In this document: positions 50,335-58,730 of the stretch, one piece after another
Position numbering within the stretch: position 1 is the first letter of the stretch
How the letters are laid out: each line of letters begins with the position of its first letter
NCBI RefSeq assembly: GCF_000381925.1
Contig: NZ_KB907308.1
Span: 124,001 to 188,000 of the forward strand
Direction of reading: 5' to 3'
DNA: 64,000 nt
Source of the DNA: Nocardia sp. BMG111209
Lineage (GTDB): Bacteria > Actinomycetota > Actinomycetes > Mycobacteriales > Mycobacteriaceae
Position numbers and translations under genes: made by a program
The notes under the pieces: model-generated
Told to the model about the DNA's origin: nothing
The model's database searches: none
Seen by the model: the letters and a program-made list of their open reading frames with translations, nothing else

Positions 50335-50679
50335 CTACGCGGCGGCCGGGAGTTCTCTGGTCAGCTTGGACGACCACGGACACCAGAAACAGCCCGGCAG
50401 GAATGCGCCGCACGCCTCGTCGAGATGGTCCTCGGTGTATTCGATACTCGAATCGCAGACCTCGATGGCGACCGTGAAGAACGAGATGGTGTCGGGATCG
50501 AGGTGGAAGGTCCATCCCGGGTTGTACTCGGCCTGCCGTTTGCGGATGCGGCCCATGACGTGCACGGACATCTGTTCCCTGCCGGACAGGATGCGCCGCG
50601 CCTCCTCGATACGTTGCTCATTGGTCAGCCGGATGATGAACTCCTTGCCGGAGTAATCGGTGAAGGCGAAATCGGTCAT
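50335..50679 (-). CDS. BP74-like N-terminal domain protein
   Basis: 114 aa. FAFTDYSGKEFIIRLTNEQR, HVMGRIRKRQAEYNPGW and SFHLDP-like (TFHLDPDTISFFTVAIEVCD) followed by GAFLPGCFWCPWSSKL. I recognise this as the domain named after Dictyostelium BP74, also found as small stand-alone proteins in actinobacteria; the role is not established. ATG 50679 has GGGAG 7 nt upstream. Confidence 0.75.
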   Translation of the reverse strand: MTDFAFTDYSGKEFIIRLTNEQRIEEARRILSGREQMSVHVMGRIRKRQAEYNPGWTFHLDPDTISFFTVAIEVCDSSIEYTEDHLDEACGAFLPGCFWCPWSSKLTRELPAAA

Positions 50680-50810
50680 GATTTTCTCCCTCGAACAAGC
50701 CGGACAGTGACTGAGTAGCAATCCAAGAGTAACCGCACAGCATCCACCGACACGCGGAAAACATTGCGCCACTTGAACTCCGTATCGGCGTGTCGCGGAC
50801 CGGGCAGCCG

Positions 50811-51833
50811 TCAAGGCATGCCGCTACGCTCCAATCCCGAACCACGCTGCGCCACCGCACCGTTCGCGGATACGATCAGTTCACGAATCGCCATCGGCCC
50901 CCGGCCCACCGGCGCCGCGATCCGGCCGTCCGGGCCGACCAGCACCGCCGAGGGCGTTCCCCGCACCCGATAGCGCAACGCCGCCTCGTTACCCTGCTGC
51001 ACGAGAATCGCCAGCTCACCGAGGCCGAGCTCACGTCCCCACGCCGCGTACCGCTCGACATCACCGTTGCCCACCACCACGATCGTCAGCGTGCCGCCCC
51101 GCCGCGCCTGCCACCGCGGCAACTCCCGCGCCAGCGCGGCACAGATCTCACACTCCGGGTGCACGAACACCAGCAGCAGCCAACGCCCTTCTGCCACAAG
51201 CTCGGTCAGGCCGACGCGACCGCCACAGGTATCGGCCAACTCGAACTCCGGCGCCGCCGAACCCACCGGCAGTCCCTCCCTGCCGAGATCCGCGAGCGCG
51301 AGCCGATCCACCTGCCGGCGCAACGCCGTAACCCGCCCCTGGGTCCACACCTGCCAGGCGATCAGGCCCGCGATCACCGCCGACCCACCCCACTGCGCCA
51401 CGGACAGCACCCCCGGCACGCCGGGATTCAGCGCGGAACCGACCGCCGCGACACCGGCCACCACCACCAGCATCACGTTCCGAAACACCGTGACCGCCCC
51501 GATCGGCTCGGCACTGGCCGCCCCGAAACACGCACACGCAGGCCGCGATCCCCGCACCAGCAACCGCACCACCGCCGCGGTCAACACCACCAGCAGCGCG
51601 ACCGCACCACCGGCCGCCGCGACCGCGGTCCGCCCCGGAAGCACCCCCACCGCGATCACCCCCTCGACCACGGGCAGCCCCACCGCCACAGCCGCGGCCC
51701 ACCGGATCGGCACCCCGAACTCGCGCGCCGCCTCGGCCGTCGCGGTCCGATCGGCCAACTTCCCGACCGCAGAAAGTCCGAATACCCCGGCCACAGCTAA
51801 CCTAGAGACCCATACTCCGCATTCGATCAGCAT
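50811..51833 (-). CDS. MauE-type membrane protein fused to a thioredoxin-like domain
   Basis: 340 aa. Four transmembrane helices in the N-terminal half with FGLSAVGKLADR and the CACFG pair are typical of MauE/DoxX-like redox proteins; residues about 190-330 are a thioredoxin/TlpA-like domain with the redox motif HPECEIC and the cis-Pro region GTPSAVLVG. The fusion would pass electrons across the membrane to or from an extracytoplasmic thiol. The exported protein 110 bp upstream with four cysteines is a candidate partner. Confidence 0.85.
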   Translation of the reverse strand: MLIECGVWVSRLAVAGVFGLSAVGKLADRTATAEAAREFGVPIRWAAAVAVGLPVVEGVIAVGVLPGRTAVAAAGGAVALLVVLTAAVVRLLVRGSRPACACFGAASAEPIGAVTVFRNVMLVVVAGVAAVGSALNPGVPGVLSVAQWGGSAVIAGLIAWQVWTQGRVTALRRQVDRLALADLGREGLPVGSAAPEFELADTCGGRVGLTELVAEGRWLLLVFVHPECEICAALARELPRWQARRGGTLTIVVVGNGDVERYAAWGRELGLGELAILVQQGNEAALRYRVRGTPSAVLVGPDGRIAAPVGRGPMAIRELIVSANGAVAQRGSGLERSGMP

Positions 51834-51942
51834 CCCGGCACCATCCCACGAGAAGAGCATTCCCGGAGGCGAAACAGCACAGGCCCAGCCGACCGATCCC
51901 GTCCGCTGCCGGCACGACCGTCGAAATTCCCCCGCGCTCGGA

Positions 51943-52416
51943 TCAGTCGTCGTCGTTGTCGTGCGCTTGTTCCCGCTGCTGTTGCTGGATCTGGCAGGCC
52001 CACACGGGCATCGCGTCGAGGCACTTCTGCCAGATCCCGGGCTCGTCGGCCGACTCGATATTCGACGTCGCGATACCGGCGGCGATCCCCGCCCCCACCA
52101 GCGCCCCGGACAGGCATCCGACGGGAATGGTCACGAGCTCGATCGGCGGCAGGGCCACACCGGTGAGCGCTCCGAACACACAACCCGGCACGACACCGAT
52201 CGCGGCCCCGGCCAGTCCCGCACTCGCGGCCGCCGCATTCTCCTGATTCTGTTCGTCGGCGATGGCGCTCTCGTAGTCGTCCATGGCATCGACGGGGCGC
52301 GCCGCCGCGACCGAGGAGGGCGGCGCGACAACCGTTTCCGCGTTCGCCGTCGCCGCCGCGACTCCGGTCGCGGCCGCCATCGACACCAGTACCGCCGCGA
52401 TGTGGCTGATTCTCAT
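51943..52416 (-). CDS. Exported small protein with glycine-zipper helices and four cysteines
   Basis: 157 aa. Signal peptide with ATANAETVV cleavage, then an acidic segment (DDYESAIADEQNQENAAA), a Gly/Ala hydrophobic region (SAGLAGAAIGVVPGC, VGCLSGALVGAGIAAGIAT) and a C terminus with KCLDAMPVWACQIQQQQ and an acidic DNDDD end. Resembles, without close identity, the larger glycine-zipper exported proteins at 2370-4146. Same strand and just upstream of the MauE-thioredoxin fusion, so disulphide formation by that protein is plausible. Confidence 0.75.
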   Translation of the reverse strand: MRISHIAAVLVSMAAATGVAAATANAETVVAPPSSVAAARPVDAMDDYESAIADEQNQENAAAASAGLAGAAIGVVPGCVFGALTGVALPPIELVTIPVGCLSGALVGAGIAAGIATSNIESADEPGIWQKCLDAMPVWACQIQQQQREQAHDNDDD

Positions 52417-52528
52417 GATGTTTCCTCCGTGTCGAGTCCCGGTTCGGCACAGCGGGCCGATGCGAAGACGGTAGGAACCGTTCCCGCCCTACCGATCCCA
52501 GGTTCGTGCCGGGTCACGCCGTCGTGGG

Positions 52529-52921
52529 CTAGGACGGGCCGAGGAGATCCCACCGGTTGCCGGATATGTCGAGGAAGACGGCGACCCGTCCGTAAGGCTC
52601 GTCTCGGGGTTCGGTCACGAATCGCACTCCCGCAGACAGCATTCGGTGGTACGCCCCGGAGAAGTCTTCGACACGGAGGAAGAACCCGACGCGGCCGGCC
52701 ACCTGGTTGCCGATCGCCGGGAGTTGCAGGTCCCCATCGGCTCGGGCCAGGAGGATTCCGGTCGAACCGGCAGGTGGCCGAACAACCACCCACCGTTTCG
52801 GTCGCCCGTCATTCGTGAGCGACGGCGAATCCTCGATCAGATCGAAACCGAGGCATCCGACGAAGAAGTCGATGGCGGGGTCGTACTCCGCAACCACGAT
52901 CGTCACCAATTCCACATGCAC
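52529..52921 (-). CDS. VOC (glyoxalase/bleomycin resistance) superfamily protein
   Basis: 130 aa. Two paired beta-alpha-beta units: HVELVTIVVAEYDPAIDFFVG and GFFLRVEDFSGAYHRMLSAG with FVTEPRDEPYGRVAVFLDI, GNRWDLLGPS. Metal-ligand positions His and Glu are partly kept. GTG 52921 is used; a TACGGT hexamer 6 nt upstream suggests a leaderless message. Substrate unknown. Confidence 0.85.
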   Translation of the reverse strand: MHVELVTIVVAEYDPAIDFFVGCLGFDLIEDSPSLTNDGRPKRWVVVRPPAGSTGILLARADGDLQLPAIGNQVAGRVGFFLRVEDFSGAYHRMLSAGVRFVTEPRDEPYGRVAVFLDISGNRWDLLGPS

Positions 52922-53014
52922 GATGCCACCGTATTGCGCGCAGGCCACAGCTGCCGCGAGCCAGCACCGAGAATGCCGCGCTGCCATCGACATCGAGGAC
53001 GAACGGAAACACGT

Positions 53015-53287
53015 TCAGCTGCCATCGCTGTCATGGGACATCGCCCACAACAGACCTCCCCCGACGAGCAATGCGAGCAACCCCACGATCCCCACGCCGA
53101 TTCCACACACGAGCCCGAATCGGCCGCCGAACTCCCAGCCCAGCCAGACGGGTGCGACGACGAGCATCAATCCACCGAAGACGGCGCCGCCCCCGAACAC
53201 CGCGAGTCTCTCGCCTTTCCTGAACCCGGACACAGAGATCAGGGTAATACTCTGTCGGACAACGCTGGTCAGGAAAGCGCTCGGCAT
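53015..53287 (-). CDS. Small membrane protein, two transmembrane helices
   Basis: 90 aa. MPSAFLTSVVRQSITLISVS, then a hydrophobic helix (LAVFGGGAVFGGLMLVVAPV) and a second one (CGIGVGIVGLLALLVGGGLL). No motif recognised. ATG 53287 lacks a clear ribosome binding site. Confidence 0.55.
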   Translation of the reverse strand: MPSAFLTSVVRQSITLISVSGFRKGERLAVFGGGAVFGGLMLVVAPVWLGWEFGGRFGLVCGIGVGIVGLLALLVGGGLLWAMSHDSDGS

Positions 53288-53322
53288 GTGGCTGGTCGCC
53301 GAGGTGTCGGCGCGGGGCCGGA

Positions 53323-53814
53323 TCACAGACCCATCTCGTCGCAGAGGCCGATGTAGCGGTCGAGGTATTCGGGTGTCGATCGGTGGGCACCGAGCCCGAC
53401 GGTGTCGAATTCGTCCAACCCCGGTGCGCCGGTGATGCCGAGCATGCGCAGCGCGGCGTTGATATCGGAGGCCGAGCGGATCGTGCCACCAGCGGTACAG
53501 GTGGCTGCCCACTGATCGCCGACGCCCGCGTGGTAATCCGTGTACACCACGGCGAAGCTGGGATCGGGCCGAGCCGAGAGATCGGCTGCGATGACCCGCA
53601 CGACGCCTTCTGTCGGGAAGAGTATGGGGACCTCGGGAGACGGTTCGATATGTTCGGTAATACCGAGTGCCGCTTGCCAATACATGGTGTAGTAGTGCGT
53701 CAGGTGGAGCAGACTCAGGCCGTGGTGTAGCGGGATCGGCACCAGGTCCCATCGGATCGCCGCATCGGCATCGACCGATCCCGGAACGATGAGCGCAGTA
53801 ATCGAATGTCCCAC
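53323..53814 (-). CDS. Hypothetical protein
   Basis: 163 aa, soluble. VGHSITALIVPGSVDADAAI, RWDLVPIPLHHGLSLLHLTH, and FAVVYTDYHAGVGDQWAATC. No family recognised; the layout recalls immunity-like or small cytosolic proteins of Nocardia and Streptomyces. GTG 53814 is used; TAGGGT lies 7 nt before it. A palindromic repeat begins 63 bp upstream of the start. Confidence 0.6.
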   Translation of the reverse strand: MGHSITALIVPGSVDADAAIRWDLVPIPLHHGLSLLHLTHYYTMYWQAALGITEHIEPSPEVPILFPTEGVVRVIAADLSARPDPSFAVVYTDYHAGVGDQWAATCTAGGTIRSASDINAALRMLGITGAPGLDEFDTVGLGAHRSTPEYLDRYIGLCDEMGL

Positions 53815-53876
53815 GGCCGGAACCCTATCCTTCTTCGAATGTCCGAACCTACCGGCCGACAACACTTCTCAACACG

Positions 53877-53894
53877 CGCTCATGCCGATGAGCG
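53877..53894 (+). repeat. Interspersed palindromic repeat, copy a
   Basis: CGCTCAT-GCCG-ATGAGCG, perfect 7-bp arms and 4-nt loop. A degenerate second copy (CGCTCACTTGCCGACACCG) begins at 53935. First of six sites that bound the gene segments between 53.9 and 60.1 kb. Confidence 0.7.
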
Positions 53895-53985
53895 AGTGAT
53901 CACGAGGCGCTGGCGTAACAGGTTCGGTCCGGAGCGCTCACTTGCCGACACCGGTTCCGGCGAACCGGCTAGGCTCAGGGCATGA

Positions 53986-54014
53986 GGGCAAGGGGGCAAG
54001 GGGGCAAGGGGGCA
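53986..54014 (+). repeat. 8-bp tandem repeat (GGGGGCAA) just inside an ATG
   Basis: About 3.5 copies of GGGGGCAA follow ATG 53982. The ATG is in frame 0 while the kinase downstream is in frame +1; adding one unit (or losing two) would join them. Such tracts are hot spots for slipped-strand changes. Confidence 0.6.
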
Positions 54015-54081
54015 TATTCATCGTTCGGTCTCGACCTGGCAACAACCTGTTCCCCTGCCTGCTTCACCCGAGCGTGCCGCA

Positions 54082-54696
54082 TTGATCGATCAAGTCGCCG
54101 AACGTGTTTTGGCACTGGGTCACCATCGGCTGACAGTGGGCATCGACGGATTGACCGCCTCGGGTAAGACCAGTTTCGGCCACGAACTCGCCGAACGAAT
54201 CGCCCGAGCCGGACGGCCCGTGCTGCGGGCAAGTCTGGACGATTTCAAGAATCCCTGGCGTGATCGGCACCGCTACGATCGCGAGTCCGGAGAAGGCTAC
54301 TATCGCAACGCCTTCGACTACCCGCGCGTTCGGGCACTGCTGTTCGAACCGTTCGGCCCCAACGGTTCCGGCGAGTGCGCGCTGTGCGCGATCGACCCTC
54401 TGACCCAGATCGATCATGCCTCGGTACTGACCGCGGCCGACGACGATGCGGTACTGATCGTGGACGGCGTCTTCGCGTTCCGCCCGGAGATCAACGAATA
54501 CTGGGACTTCCGCATCTGGCTGGAAGTGTCCCCCGAGATTTCGGTCAGCCGCGGCGCCGAGCGGGACAACGACGAGACGATCCACCGCGACCGGTACCTA
54601 CCGGCCGAACAGATCTACCTCGCCGAAGTGGAACCGTTGCCTTTCATGGACGTCATCATCGACAACTCGACCTTCGCCGATCCTCGGCTCCGGTAG
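54082..54696 (+). CDS. Uridine kinase-like P-loop kinase
   Basis: 204 aa from TTG 54082. Walker A GIDGLTASGKTS, then LRASLDDFKNPWRDRHRYDR with the substrate-binding Asp, GEGYYRNAFDYPRVRALLFE and AVLIVDGVFAFRPEI. Uridine kinase/phosphoribulokinase superfamily; nucleoside or small-metabolite phosphorylation. Plausible coding continues upstream of TTG (VPLPASPERAAL) with no ATG or GTG before a stop at 53983; the only good upstream ATG (53982) is out of frame behind a tandem repeat. Lies alone between repeat copies a and b. Confidence 0.8.
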   Translation: MIDQVAERVLALGHHRLTVGIDGLTASGKTSFGHELAERIARAGRPVLRASLDDFKNPWRDRHRYDRESGEGYYRNAFDYPRVRALLFEPFGPNGSGECALCAIDPLTQIDHASVLTAADDDAVLIVDGVFAFRPEINEYWDFRIWLEVSPEISVSRGAERDNDETIHRDRYLPAEQIYLAEVEPLPFMDVIIDNSTFADPRLR

Positions 54697-54757
54697 CGGA
54701 TGCTTCCACCGATCGGCCCACCTCCGCACTCGTCAACTCGGCTGCCGAACATCCTCG

Positions 54758-54812
54758 ATTGCCACTGCTCGCGCGAATCCCGTTGCGCAGCACGGTATCC
54801 GCTCATGCCGAG
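54758..54812 (+). repeat. Interspersed repeat, copy b (two units)
   Basis: First unit is degenerate (ATTGCC, then GAATCCCGTTGC), second has ATCCGCTCATGCCGA; unit spacing 46 bp. Shares GAATCCCGTTGC and TCCGCTCATGCCGA with copies c and g. Confidence 0.65.
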
Positions 54813-54864
54813 TCGCGTGCGTTCCGGATGTTGTCATCGGGCGACCGGTCGTGCATGATCGCGA

Positions 54865-54881
54865 ACGTGTCCATGACACGT
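54865..54881. promoter_or_regulatory. Palindrome upstream of the epoxide-hydrolase-like gene
   Basis: ACGTGTC-CAT-GACACGT, perfect 7-bp arms. A -10-like TATGCT lies at 54897-54902. Probable operator; its regulator is not in this segment. Confidence 0.4.
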
Positions 54882-55017
54882 GCGTCGTGGAGCCGCTATG
54901 CTCGGCGACGATCAGTTGACGCTCGACGTTTCCGAGGAGGCGGTACTGACATGCCGGTATCGCGTCGCATATATGCAGCGGACATGATGGCGATCTCGAC
55001 GGTGCCCCGGCGCGCTC

Positions 55018-55908
55018 ATGCAGCCCGGTGACGGCCGGCCGGCATTGCGCGCGCCGGTGCCGGATGGAGCGGAATCACGCTATGCGACAGTCAACGGCGT
55101 ACGGCTCCATTACGTGATCGCCGGCAGCGGCGATCCGGTTCTCCTGCTTCATGGTTGGCCCGAGACCTGGTATGCATGGCGCAAGGTCATTCCGGCACTG
55201 GCAGACCGGTTCACCGTGATTGCGCCCGATATGCGCGGCTACGGTGATTCCGAGCGCCCCGCCGTCGGCTACGACAAAGTAACGGTCGCAACCGACCTGC
55301 ACGAACTGATGCGAACGCTCGGATTCGGCCGCATTCACCTCGTCGTCCAGGACCTGGGCGGGCCTGTGGGCTTCGCTTATGCGGCAAGCTTTCCGGCGGA
55401 TGTGCGCGACTTCATCTTCATCGAGAGCGCTGTTCCGGGGTTCGGCCTCGAAGCGGCGATGGATGTAGCCCACGGCGGCAGCTGGCACATGGGTTTCAAC
55501 ATGGCCCAGGGGATCAACGAGGTGCTGGTCGCCGGACGCGAGCGGCCGTTCATCGAGTATTTCTACCGCCGCGGCACGCTGCACCCGGACGCGCTGACGC
55601 CGGCCGACATCGATGAATATGCGCGCAGCTATGCGGCAGGCGGCCTCGTGGCGAGCTTCAACTATTACCGGACACTGCTCGACGACGCGAAAGTCAATCG
55701 CGACAAGCTCGCCGTGAAAAGGCTTGCCCTCCCGGTACTCTCGCTCGCCGCCGAACAGGGGTTCGGTGACTTCTCCCACGCCTCGATCGCGCAGGTCGCC
55801 GACCTTGTCGAGCGGCAGACGATCGCCGGGGCGAAGCACTTCCTAGTGCAGGATCAGCCACAGGCGGCGACAGAAGCGATTCTGAGCTTTTTGACGCGCA
55901 CAGAGTAA
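55018..55908 (+). CDS. Alpha/beta hydrolase, epoxide hydrolase/haloalkane dehalogenase type
   Basis: 296 aa. HGWPETWYAW (oxyanion HGxP motif), nucleophile Asp in VVQDLGGPVG, cap domain with FNMAQGINEVLVAGRERPF, and C-terminal base His in GAKHFLVQDQP. An aspartate nucleophile means epoxide or C-halogen cleavage rather than an ordinary esterase. Third-position use is less extreme than in the core genes, and the protein reads like proteobacterial relatives, which suggests transfer. A 26-codon frame at 54951 (MPVSRRIYAADMMAISTVPR, good GAGGAGG upstream) ends inside this start and might be a remnant of a twin-arginine leader. Alone between repeats b and c. Confidence 0.87.
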   Translation: MQPGDGRPALRAPVPDGAESRYATVNGVRLHYVIAGSGDPVLLLHGWPETWYAWRKVIPALADRFTVIAPDMRGYGDSERPAVGYDKVTVATDLHELMRTLGFGRIHLVVQDLGGPVGFAYAASFPADVRDFIFIESAVPGFGLEAAMDVAHGGSWHMGFNMAQGINEVLVAGRERPFIEYFYRRGTLHPDALTPADIDEYARSYAAGGLVASFNYYRTLLDDAKVNRDKLAVKRLALPVLSLAAEQGFGDFSHASIAQVADLVERQTIAGAKHFLVQDQPQAATEAILSFLTRTE

Positions 55909-55968
55909 GACGCCGCAACCGGATCGGTTGCGGCGACGCATTCGTCACCTCGGCAATGATGCGCTGCA

Positions 55969-56034
55969 ATGCCGATGGTCGAGTGAATCCCGTTGCACTG
56001 TACGGACATCCGCTCATGCCGACTACCGTGCGTT
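55969..56034 (+). repeat. Interspersed repeat, copy c (two units, 47-bp period)
   Basis: ATGCCGATGGTCGAGTGAAT, then CCCGTTGCACTGTACGGA, then CATCCGCTCATGCCGACTAC. Nearly identical over about 55 bp to copy g at 60.0 kb. A partial copy (TCGAATCCCGTTGCAGT) follows at 56110-56126. Confidence 0.75.
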
Positions 56035-56471
56035 CGAAATCGGTCGATGAAGACCAGATCCTTGACCCGCAGCGGACCACGCCACGGACTGGTCGGTCGA
56101 TCGATCGACTCGAATCCCGTTGCAGTCCAGTATGTTTCACACTGCATATTGCGGGCTGCGATCCTCGCGCGGTGGCGTGTCCGGTTGTCGCGAATGCTCC
56201 GGCACGGGGGTGTGGATGTGTGTACGGTGGGCTCGACCGGCAGGGGTTGCTCGGGGCACACCTGATTGTCGAGGGTCTCGGTGGACAGGACCGATGCCCG
56301 ACGATGCGGCCGGCAAGCCGGTCACGGATCGCCGGCCAGCGGCCGGACGTGAGCAGGTGCGGTGCGCGGCAACGACTTCCCGACGAGTTCGGAGGGATTT
56401 CTCACCGACGGTGCGCCATTCACGCCCTGCCGGCATTTCGGTGCGCGGGCAACAACAGATCAGGAGCTACC
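56035..56471. other. Non-coding stretch between repeat c and the next gene
   Basis: About 440 bp with no supportable gene. It holds a partial repeat copy near 56110 and, presumably, the promoter of the membrane protein gene at 56472. Open frames across it show no recognisable protein. Confidence 0.4.
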
Positions 56472-57131
56472 GTGAGGTTCAATCCACCGCCGACCTGGCC
56501 GGCCCCGCCACCGGGCTGGGAACCCGATGCATCATGGTCACCCGACCCGAGCTGGCCGCCCCCACCACCGGGGTGGCAACTGTGGCTGGAGGATCCGACC
56601 GACGCAACAGTCGATGCCACGCAATCGGTCCGGCGACCGGCGACCGGCCAGATCGAAGCGGCGCTGCGAAACGGCTCGATCGCCCAATGGGGTGCGCTGG
56701 GCGCTGCCGTGTCGACATTGATCGCCAGCCTTCTGCCGTGGTGGACCGATTCCGCCACGTCGATGGGGTACACGGTGTCCGCATCGGCGAGCGCCTGGCA
56801 TCGATTCTGGTGGATCGGGCCACTGATAGCGGTCGCGGTCGGCATCGTCTACGCCTTGGTGATCGTCAAAGCTGTTGCTGCGCAACCGAAGACTCTGTTG
56901 CTGCTGGCAGGCGGCGGGTTCGCGTCATTTGTGCTGACGCTGATTTCGCTGATCGATACGATCAGCCGCCCCACCGGTATGGGCGTCCCGCAGCTCGCGT
57001 CTCCCGGCCCGTCGGCCGGGGTGTTCCTCGCACTCGTCACCACGGCGGTGCTGTGCTATTTCGGTGCCCTCGCCGCGCAGGACGCCGGCGCACGGCTGCC
57101 GATCGTGATTCCTGGTCCGCGACGGGAGTAG
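56472..57131 (+). CDS. Membrane protein with Pro/Trp-rich N terminus
   Basis: 219 aa. The N terminus is two PPGW repeats (PTWPAPPPGWEPD, SWPPPPPGWQLWLED), as seen in many actinobacterial membrane proteins, followed by four transmembrane helices (AVSTLIASLLPWW, FWWIGPLIAVAVGIVYALVI, LLLLAGGGFASFVLTLI, VFLALVTTAVLCYFGALAAQ). GTG 56472 has AGGAGC 7 nt upstream. No function known. Single gene between repeats c and e. Confidence 0.75.
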   Translation: MRFNPPPTWPAPPPGWEPDASWSPDPSWPPPPPGWQLWLEDPTDATVDATQSVRRPATGQIEAALRNGSIAQWGALGAAVSTLIASLLPWWTDSATSMGYTVSASASAWHRFWWIGPLIAVAVGIVYALVIVKAVAAQPKTLLLLAGGGFASFVLTLISLIDTISRPTGMGVPQLASPGPSAGVFLALVTTAVLCYFGALAAQDAGARLPIVIPGPRRE

Positions 57132-57236
57132 CAGCGCAACCGAGACCGACCATCACGCTCCAGCCCTCGCCCAAGGGGCGGTGACCCGGCTGCGGACGGC
57201 GTCCACGACAGCACGGTCCGGGCCGAACACCACCGA

Positions 57237-57300
57237 CGCTCATGCCGCATTCCGAACGAAATCTGTTGTGCCGCAGAACATCTGCTCAGGCCGATGAGCG
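57237..57300 (+). repeat. Interspersed repeat, copy e (two units, 46-bp period)
   Basis: GACGCTCATGCCGCATTCC, a degenerate middle (GAAATCTGTTGTGC), then ACATCTGCTCAGGCCGATGA and GCG. Same layout as copies c and g, more diverged. Confidence 0.65.
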
Positions 57301-57369
57301 TACTTCGGCCGTCGGTGTCCACCCGCGAATAGGGTTACCATCGGCGCCCGCTGTTGTTGCGTCGATCCG

Positions 57370-57606
57370 TCAGTCGACGGGCCCTCGGGCGGTCAGGACG
57401 GTCCTGAGCACGTGCTCGACCGCCGATTCGAACAACGCTCCCCGTAGCTCATTTCGCGCAGCCAGATTGCGGGTGGCGAGGTCGAGCACCTGATCGGGAG
57501 TTAGCCGGCGCACTACCAGGGCGGCAACGTCTTCCAGATCGAGGTCGCGGTTCGAGTCATCCAGTCTGATCAGGGCGAACGAGACGACGATCTCCTCGTC
57601 GGTCAT
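57370..57606 (-). CDS. Small hypothetical protein
   Basis: 78 aa: EEIVVSFALIRLDDSNRDLD, LEDVAALVVRRLTPDQVLDL, helical C terminus. ATG 57606 has GGAGG 6 nt upstream. No family recognised. Divergent from the tyrosine recombinase remnant. Confidence 0.6.
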   Translation of the reverse strand: MTDEEIVVSFALIRLDDSNRDLDLEDVAALVVRRLTPDQVLDLATRNLAARNELRGALFESAVEHVLRTVLTARGPVD

Positions 57607-57765
57607 ACTTCGCCTCCGCCGTTCGCTCACTCGGCCACACCGGGGTAACCAGGCCCGATACTACGGTATCGGGCAGTCCCACGACAGCTGACAATAGTCA
57701 GCACAAGTGAGCGGCAATGCCGCGATTGGTGTGTCCGGTTGGCGTGCTTGCGGGCATCGTGGTTC

Positions 57766-58667
57766 ATGGATACCTCGATCGACGTCGCTGTCGCCTTCGC
57801 TGGTGATGATCTCGTACTGCGGCTGGCCTGCGCGGCCAATCTCGCCCGCTACACCGGACAGTCCCGCATCCACTGCACCTCGGACCTGCGCATCTACATC
57901 TGCTGCCGCACCGAACGGCAACTCACACCATTGACCGTCGTACGGGCGGACGTGGAGCGATATGTGCGGTGGATGCAGGAGGTCCGCCGGTACAAGCCCG
58001 CCACCGTGGCCCGCCGCACCGCCGTGGTCACCGGCCTCTACCGCACCTGCGTCATCGACGGAGTCCTCGAACACTCACCGGCGGAATACATTCGCCGACC
58101 AAGAGTCGGTAACGAGTCACCCACACTCGGACTTTCACATCTACAGTTCGAAGCGCTGCTCACCGCCGCCCGAGACTCGCTCCACCCCAGCGACTTCGCG
58201 CTGGTCACCATGCTCGGACTACGCATCTTCGAAGCCTGCCAAACCGATATCGCCGACGTCGGTGAGGAACACGGCCACCGGGTACTACGCGTGGCCGGCA
58301 AAGGCGGCAAGGTCGTGCTGGTGCCTTTACCGCCGGCGGTCGGCCGCGCGATCGACCGGGCCTGCGGGGACCGGGTCCACGATCCGATCCTGCTCAACAC
58401 CCGCGGTCGGCGGATGGACCGGCACTGCGCCACCTGCTGCCTACGGCTGCTGGCACGGGTGGCGGTGGTGCGTTTGCCGTGGATGCACCCGCACATGCTG
58501 CGGCACACCTTCGTCACCACCATGCTCGATGCCGGCGACTGCGCGATGTTCAGATCGCGGCCCGCCACGCCGACCCACGCACGACGATGCGCTACGACCG
58601 CGCCCGCACGAACCTCGACCGCCACCCCAACTACATCCTCGTCGCCTACATGGCCTCCGGCACATGA
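57766..58667 (+). pseudogene. Tyrosine recombinase/integrase broken by a one-base deletion
   Basis: The reading from ATG 57766 gives a core-binding domain (RADVERYVRWMQEVRRYKPA) and a catalytic domain with Arg in MLGLRIFEACQ, the beta-hairpin Lys in VAGKGGKVV and HMLRHTFVTTML (HxxR). Near 58538 the frame changes: the last block DVQIAARHADPRTTMRYDRA, with the second His and the nucleophile Tyr, is in the next frame and ends at TGA 58667. Inserting one base after GGCGA (58533-58537) restores about 301 codons. As it stands the protein lacks its nucleophile. It lies between repeats e and f, in the middle of the segmented region. Confidence 0.85.
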
Positions 58668-58681
58668 CAAATCGAGAAACC

Positions 58682-58699
58682 TGCATGCCGATGAGCGGA
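58682..58699 (+). repeat. Interspersed palindromic repeat, copy f
   Basis: TGCATGCCGATGAGCGGA, 15 bp after the recombinase stop; single unit, left arm degenerate. Confidence 0.55.
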
Positions 58700-58730
58700 C
58701 GGGAACAATGACCGCCGACCAGCGATCCGC

